Source of the DNA: Prostheceraeus crozeri
Taxonomy: Eukaryota > Platyhelminthes > Polycladida > Euryleptidae
Length of the DNA: 64,000 bases
Reading direction: 5' to 3'
Assembly: GCA_907163375.1 (NCBI GenBank)
Contig: CAJQUW010001113.1
Span: 186,001-250,000, forward strand
Shown here: in pieces, positions 58,301-64,000 of the stretch
Numbering within the stretch: position 1 is the first letter of the stretch
How the letters are laid out: the number at the start of each line of letters is the position of its first letter
Notes under the pieces: model-generated
What the model was told of the DNA's origin: nothing
What the model saw: the letters and a program-made list of their open reading frames with translations, nothing else
Databases searched by the model: none
Translations under genes and position numbers: made by a program

Positions 58301-59751
58301 AATATTCTTTATTCATCCTCGAAGCACAAAGGGGTTGACCTATCTTTTGTTGTGATGGAGCAAGCAACTTAAGTATTCCAAGTTTTGAGGTCTAAAATTC
58401 TTTTTGAGCAGCCATTGTTTGAAGGTGATGCTTTGTAGTGATCTAAACATTTTAAGCTATATATTTATTTGAATCCAAGGGTAAAAGATTGAGTGACTTT
58501 GTGAGACAGTGAGAGAGTTTTTCGTCATTCATCGCGCGAGAGAATGCGGTAACATCAAACTATTCAATGATTAAAAAAACGAGAAATTTAATGCACATAG
58601 ATCAATAAATAGAAAGCTCCACGCTTGCGTTTTTCACCTGCTATATACCTGCTTTTTAGTATAAATTGCGCAATTGAACAATGAGACAAGTATGCAAGAT
58701 ATTTATTGAGAAATTGTATGTGTGGTGCGAAGATGTTCGTCTGTGTGTGACTACACACAGCCTATAAGAATGGTCGTACTGTAAATGCACCTTTCCACGG
58801 CCCATCATTCTCTCGTATAATTATGGAGATGCGGACGGAACCGGCATGTGATGTTACTTCGAAAGGGGAGTTGCAGGACCTATGCGTAAATAGTAAGGAG
58901 GAGAAAAAAATACGGCACTCCGTTTAAGTACGGTCTATAATATTTGAGACAAAAGTAAATACACACCAAACGTCTCCTGACGCAGTCGCTGCCTCAGTGC
59001 ACCAAAAAGGTGAAACATAATATTTGTATATTATACTCTAACCCTATTCATTTTGAGCTATAATCTAAAAATCGTCCAAATTTTGAGAAGCGCAATCAGC
59101 ACATTTTAGTGAAATTTCGGCGGGCATTCATTAAACTTCGACCGGTCAATGCACAGTAGGTCAGTAAGAATTCTATTCCTTCCGCTTGATATTCCACTGT
59201 ACAACAGAGCATGAACATTGATGGAAACTGATCAATTATTTCTGCAAGAGAATTTGAATATAGGAAACAAGTCAATTCTTAAAGTACAATTTTCAATGAT
59301 GTGGTTTGAATTCGATAAAACAATGCGATCTGTGGCATTTCGGAGATTCTTTGTCGTCATAGGAATCTGGTGAATTAATTTCATATACTGACTAAATCAT
59401 CACAAACAAATCTAAAAGGAGAAGAAATAAAAAGTTCTATCCAACCCAATTCCGTTAACCGATCAAAGCTTTGTAGACGAAACATAATGTACATTCTTTC
59501 TGTAATGAAATTGAGAATTTTCTTTCAAACTGATTGCCCCTTGAATAACGATGATCAATTCGTTCTCCTTAATTTATCCAATAGGAAATTCTTTGTCAAT
59601 CCTTGTACTTAAACATCATTCATTCTTCCCAAAATGCGCAAAATTAAAAGGCAGATTGGCGACAATGAGGCAACTTTTTTGCTTCTTTTACACAACATCA
59701 GAAGTCGATAGAGCAACAACTATTTCGTCATTCTTCTCTCAAAGTTAATTC
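55351..59751. other. AT-rich DNA, no gene recognised
   Basis: 4.4 kb with only short, mutually overlapping open frames (for example 57,582-57,827 minus and 57,645-57,914 plus). I recognise no domain, repeat or RNA gene here. Regulatory content cannot be judged from one sequence. Confidence 0.4.
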
Positions 59752-59962
59752 CTTCAAATGATGATCAATCCTAGCTAATTAGAACATCATGTAAAAAGCA
59801 AACGTTTAGTTAATGGAGATCCTTCCGCCTTTCTCTCCATTGTTTTTCAGGAATGCACTTAATTGTAACTGAACGATTAATGTTAACGCCAAATAAACAT
59901 TTTCAAACTATCGGCTTTTATTCTACTTGTGTGTTTATGATGGTTGGTGGTCTTTAAGATTT
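59752..59962 (+). repeat. Dispersed ~0.21-kb repeat, copy 1
   Basis: Matches 63,092-63,310 in the same orientation at roughly 85% identity. Shared stretches include GCTAATTAGAACA, ATGTAAAAAGCAAACGTTT, AGGAATGCACTTAATTGT and TTGGTGGTCTTTAAGAT. No coding sequence and no clear terminal repeats; family unknown. Confidence 0.75.
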
Positions 59963-60244
59963 AACATTTGAATATTTGCTCAATCCAAGATTCCCTCTTC
60001 ACGGCCATAGATATAAGACTATTGCGAATGCAGACAGCACCAGGTAGGAGTATATCACGAAAAGGCGCACAAAAATAGAATCAGAAGAACATGCAGATAT
60101 GTGTAGAATTTCACAGGCTAACCGAATAATCTGTGATCTACAGCTCATTCTCTGACTAACAGCTGTAACCGAATGTTTGACCAACCGCCATTATGCTTAT
60201 GGTTTTATGCATCCTCATGTTCTCTTATATTCAAATTTATTTCC
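59963..60244. other. AT-rich DNA, nothing recognised
   Basis: A 61-residue minus-strand open frame (59,999-60,184) is unassigned. Confidence 0.4.
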
Positions 60245-60801
60245 GCATAGGTTTTAGCTATGTTTCCTCAGATTATTTAAAGGATGTAACTTCTGTGGAG
60301 ACGCAGACAATTCTAGGAGTCACTTTCAACAAGAGTTGTTCATGGAGTAACCATTTTGACAAAATTGCAGCATCTGCGTCCAGACGCCTCTTTCCTTTAA
60401 GATTGCTTCGACCGCATTTAGTAAATTCTCAGCTGAAGTTGGCCTACTGCGGTATTATGCGATCAATTATTGAATACGCATCTCCGCTATTCATCGGACT
60501 TTCCAAGAGAAACGCACATAGACTTGAAATGTTGCAAAGCAGATATCATCGACTAATGTGTGGCCGACATTGTACAAATGACTGCCTTCAACCCCTTGAG
60601 GAAAGGAGAAAAATTTCGGCAACTAAATTGTATAGAACAGCCTCTAATGAGAATCATATTTTGAATAAATTTCTGTGTGAAATCTCCACTTCGGTACGCT
60701 TCCTATTACCAAGAGTATCCACTATTCGCAGACTCAATTCTTTTTGTGTAAAAGGCGTAACTATTCTCAATGATCAATTTACGCGTACGAGTATTGTATG
60801 A
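60193..60801 (+). pseudogene. LINE polymerase C-terminal part, open frame
   Basis: 202-residue frame; the first about 18 residues probably come from flanking DNA, and LINE similarity starts near FSYVSSDYLKDVTSVE. Key pieces: TILGVTFNKSCSWSNHFDKI (LGV-F----W--H signature), SQLKLAYCGIMRSIIEYASP, LFIGLSKRNAHRLEMLQSR, and CLQPLEERRKISATKLYRTA. This is the standard C-terminal half of CR1/Jockey-type ORF2. No stop within the frame. Non-functional because the endonuclease and RT core are missing. Confidence 0.8.
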
Positions 60802-60862
60802 AACTTCTACTTAATGACTGCTTACTTGATGAAATAAACGCATATTATTATTATTATTATTT
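60245..60862 (+). mobile_element. 5'-truncated LINE (CR1/Jockey-like) with (ATT)n tail
   Basis: Carries only the region after the RT active site. Coding frame to 60,801, short 3'UTR, AATAAA at 60,833-60,838 and an ATT tail at about 60,843-60,862. The GAAATAAAC plus ATT tail is nearly the same as in the 33.6-kb copy. Confidence 0.85.
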
Positions 60863-61131
60863 TGAAAGACCTTCCTTAGCGTTCATTCGATATGGTTGGC
60901 CTGGCCCCGCCATGTGGTACAGGTTGGAGGTTAGGGACCGAAACCTTGCTTTATGCAGTCACATGGTTCATCCCTGATGACTCTGTGCATAGAGATCTTA
61001 TCTTGATTGGTTTCTTATGTTTCTTGATTTTCATAATTTACAATTTTGGTCAGCTTTTCGTCATACTTCATGCTCAGGTCTCATCTTTATATATAGTTCA
61101 TAGATATAAACAAATTTGATTCCAAGTTTTG
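60863..61131. other. Probable repeat sequence of unknown family
   Basis: Includes a GC-rich stretch GGCCTGGCCCCGCCATGTGG (about 60,899-60,918) out of keeping with the AT-rich surroundings. A 75-residue plus-strand open frame (60,892-61,119) covers it. It lies just 3' (on the minus strand) of the LINE 3'UTR copy and may belong to the same element. I cannot name it. Confidence 0.35.
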
Positions 61132-61297
61132 ATTTATTTTCCGTCCATTTAGAAGTTGGATCGACTAGCCGCTGAACACATTACGTATCCTCAGTACTTG
61201 GGTAAGGATCTCTAACGAGTATTAATTTGTATTCATACGCTCTGGACTTTCAGTAACCTAATTTATAACACGATTTGCCACTACAGTGGTTGTTTAG
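61132..61297 (-). mobile_element. LINE 3'UTR copy related to the 54.3-kb element
   Basis: Read on the minus strand it aligns over its full length with 55,073-55,237 at about three-quarters identity. Shared landmarks are AAATCGTG, GCGTATGAATA, CGGCTAGTCG and the final AAATAAAT. It therefore points toward the plus-strand LINE ending at 60,862, so two LINE 3' ends face each other. No coding sequence recognised upstream (61,300-61,700, minus). Confidence 0.65.
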
Positions 61298-62261
61298 CTT
61301 TGTTTTCTACCATCACCGTGATTTAATTTAATTGATAAAGACTTGTAATGTGCATGGAAAGCAGACCTCTTCTGTGCAGTAACTTTCAGAGGAAGATGGA
61401 CTCGACCTCATTACCAATGACGTTTTATATGCTTCTGGAAAAATTTCTTCGATTGTAGACATTTTTTACAGATCCTCCATTTATTCAACAATTTTGAAGA
61501 ATTGCCAACAAAGGACGTAAAATCAGTGGATATTTCAGAAATCCTGCGGTAGGATGTGCGATGATGAACAGAGACGTGACACAAATAAAGTCCAACACGT
61601 GACCTTTCCCGAACTCTTCAGACCTTCGGAAAGCAAAACAAAGTGTCGATCTGAACGCTGATCTTACTTGCAATTCTTTCTACACTTCTAGCTCAGAACT
61701 TCGAAATTATGATTAGAACAGAAGATCTTCAACACAAAGATGTTCACGGAGATAAATCACCTCGTTTAGAACTGTGTTTGGTTATCAGACTCCACAACTG
61801 TGGGTCGACGTGTAGGTCTAAAATAGCCTCTTGTCATGATACACTGAGAATGCATAATATCTATGTAAATCAGATGCATTGATCATTGCAAATTTAAATC
61901 AAAATTTATTATATTTTATTCCAACAATATTTCAGTTCTCCGACAAAATATTGAAAATATTTCCTTACATTGAATATAACTAACCGCCTTGTTTTCCCAG
62001 AGGATCATGGTTTGTAATCTCAACTGCTAACTACTCAAGTATACCCCTTTCCTGTGTCAGATTTTAGATAAAACAGTTGATATGAGACGTCCATTAATCT
62101 AACCATTATTTTGAAAACATTGCTCTTGAAACTTCCTTGAAATGTGATGGTCATTCAATATGAAGTTGCCCTTAGGCCAACCATCAAGCTAACGGGGTCC
62201 CTCCAGCAACTAAATTGCTCTTAAAATATTGTCTGTTTGAAAAATTTCGTGTTCTCTTCTT
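61298..62261. other. AT-rich DNA, no gene recognised
   Basis: A 62-residue minus-strand open frame (61,485-61,673) is unassigned; nothing else seen. Confidence 0.4.
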
Positions 62262-63005
62262 GATCGGTTAACCGGTTGCACTTTCTCTTAACCGGTTAAA
62301 ATCGGTTACGACGTTTGATTAGATGAATTGTGATGACACAATGAAATTGTGATAATTATGAATGAAAATTGTCGATAAACCTTGACAACTAAATAAATAC
62401 CTGCAAATCTCATTTAAAAGTCATTAAGTAAAAACTCCTGTGTATGGCCACGCTAGTTCTCTCATGAACATAGAAATCGACAACAATAAAACCTCTAGAA
62501 CGGAGGTTAAGCTTCATGCAATATACAATAGTGGCACATAAATCGCACGCATTTTCACTCAGATACACTTGTCAACGGCTGTATCATTGGGTTAGAATCA
62601 GTCACATGTGTAAATCAAAGCTTTTCATTGGTTACTCATGCCCCAACTTAGTTCCCCCGGATATGCCGCGACCTTGAGTCAATTTCCATTGTAGCGAACT
62701 TCAGTTAAACAATCTATTTCTATGCTCGTGAACTACAACAAGTGATGCATACATTCAATGTTCAATATCACAATCTTTGATTAAATTCCACTCGCACGAA
62801 TACGGACATCTCAGATCTAAAAGAGTTGATTCATAGATATCTCACGAGCCTGCAACGCATAATAAATCGTAAAAAAGTCAATAATGCATACTTAATGACT
62901 TTTATTTGGAAAACCGCGCCATCACAACACTTATTTTCAAAATCTCATTTAACCGATTTTAACCGGTTAAGCGGCTACAAAAATAATTAACCGGTCCCGT
63001 CCCTG
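62262..63005. mobile_element. Inverted-repeat element with AACCGGTT motifs, possibly hAT-like MITE
   Basis: Left end (about 62,265-62,308) has GGTTAACCGGTT, a short spacer, then TTAACCGGTTAAAATCGGTT. The right end (about 62,950-63,005) carries the inverted counterpart with the same order and spacing. Read inward, the right end starts CAGGGACGGGACCGG, close to the CAGGG start of many hAT transposons. The left end lacks a clear CAGGG and I could not find an 8-bp target duplication, so the left terminus is decayed or the call is wrong. No transposase frame. Confidence 0.5.
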
Positions 63006-63091
63006 GTCTGAACAGTGTAGCAGCTAAACTGGTTTCAGTGCCCTTCAAAGCCAATAGAGAAATAACAATCTCACCCTATTCCTTTCCAATA
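63006..63091. other. Short spacer
   Basis: Between the inverted-repeat element and repeat copy 2. Possibly a weakly conserved continuation of the dispersed repeat (compare 59,700-59,751). Confidence 0.3.
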
Positions 63092-63310
63092 CTTTCAAAT
63101 GATTATCAAAGGAAATAGTCAAGCTAATTAGAACACCATGTAAAAAGCAAACGTTTCGTAAATGGAGACTCTTCCACCTTTCTCTTCATTGTTTTACAGG
63201 AATGCACTTAATTGTTGCTAAACGATTTATGTTAACACCAAATAAACATTTCCGAACCATCGACTCAATCTTCTTGTGCGTTTATGATGATTGGTGGTCT
63301 TTAAGATATT
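63092..63310 (+). repeat. Dispersed ~0.21-kb repeat, copy 2
   Basis: Same family as 59,752-59,962, same orientation, about 3.34 kb apart. Differences are scattered substitutions and a few short indels, so it is an old pair. Confidence 0.75.
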
Positions 63311-64000
63311 AATGAACCTTTTGCAGCTTTCAAATACACAAATTTAAAGATAGTGAGATGGGCATTGGTGTTGAAGGGGGCTGACTTTCCAAGCATCAAT
63401 AAGTCGAACTACATTGCAACAATTGTATCGTTTGCATAGGGTCGATCTTAAATGACTGATTAATCAATTGTGAAAACGACCATCAAGCATGCAATTATGC
63501 TGGTAAAAGCGTGTTAATCAGAACATTTTAACATTTCAAGTTTGACTTTTTCAATGAATTTGCACTCTCTAGGGCTTTGAGATAAACACAGGACGGTAAG
63601 TCAAGCGATACCCTTATAAGTTTGATGATGATAATGAAGCTAGATGATTTTCGTTATTGATCACCTGTTAATGCAATGATGCGGAACATGAAAATATAAT
63701 GGCGTGTATAATTTATATTGTTGGATTATACGTTCAAGGTGTTCCCCATTGTCCAAAACACAATGAGGTATTGAAGCTTCTTCATTGATTTGGATGTAAA
63801 CGCATCAGCGGGTATAATGATTTAAAATGCGCATAAGATAATCTTTATCGGCATTGACGCTGGAGATATTTAGAGTGATAGAGAGAAAGACAGACTATTG
63901 AAGCAATGAAAAAGATACCTTGAAAGTATTGTAAGTGACGGTTGTTGGCGACTGTTGATTTTAACGAACATTTGATGTATGAGGGAGTATTATCGACAAC
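63311..64000. other. AT-rich DNA, nothing recognised
   Basis: No open frame, repeat or RNA signal that I can support. Confidence 0.4.

Overview
The window looks like non-coding, repeat-rich chromosomal DNA of an invertebrate animal. The evidence is AT-rich flanking DNA littered with decayed CR1/Jockey-like and RTE-like LINEs, Penelope-like (GIY-YIG) retroelement pieces, piggyBac-like and AACCGGTT-type MITEs, and two very different tandem arrays. I found no host protein-coding gene that I can defend and no functional RNA gene. The species cannot be named from the sequence; a marine invertebrate is my guess from the mix of elements, and it is only inference.

Layout. Positions 1 to about 29,183 are one uninterrupted, single-orientation satellite array of a 51/52-bp GC- and CpG-rich monomer (roughly 560 copies; the left edge lies outside the window). 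Diagnostic variant monomers recur every about 1.6 kb (left end) and about 2.0-2.15 kb (3.3-11.7 kb), so the array has higher-order repeat structure. From about 10.26 to 28.4 kb the array is full of single-base indels that switch on and off abruptly, most likely an unpolished long-read consensus rather than biology.

From 29.2 to 46.8 kb is AT-rich DNA with a foldback element (30.0 kb), a GIY-YIG fragment (31.1 kb), a minus-strand LINE fragment (32.9-33.35 kb), a plus-strand LINE with RT motifs and an (ATT)n tail (33.6-35.1 kb), a 962-bp piggyBac-like MITE with TTAA ends (35.97-36.94 kb; partial second copy at 41.3 kb), an RTE 3' end (37.1-37.5 kb), a tRNA-like sequence inside a ~20-bp tandem repeat (37.6-38.0 kb) and a ~0.55-kb tandem duplication (41.98-43.09 kb).

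From 46.8 to 48.44 kb is a 30/33-bp minisatellite that is open in three reading frames at once. A young Penelope-like element (48.47-49.31 kb) interrupts its right end. It has two 233-bp inverted arms differing at one base, and each arm carries a hammerhead-ribozyme-like motif. This is the most interesting structure in the window.

From 49.3 kb to the end is AT-rich DNA with three more 5'-truncated CR1/Jockey-like LINE 3' ends (51.8, 54.3, 60.2 kb), a minus-strand LINE 3'UTR copy (61.1-61.3 kb), an inverted-repeat element built on AACCGGTT (62.26-63.0 kb) and a dispersed ~0.2-kb repeat present twice (59.75 and 63.09 kb).
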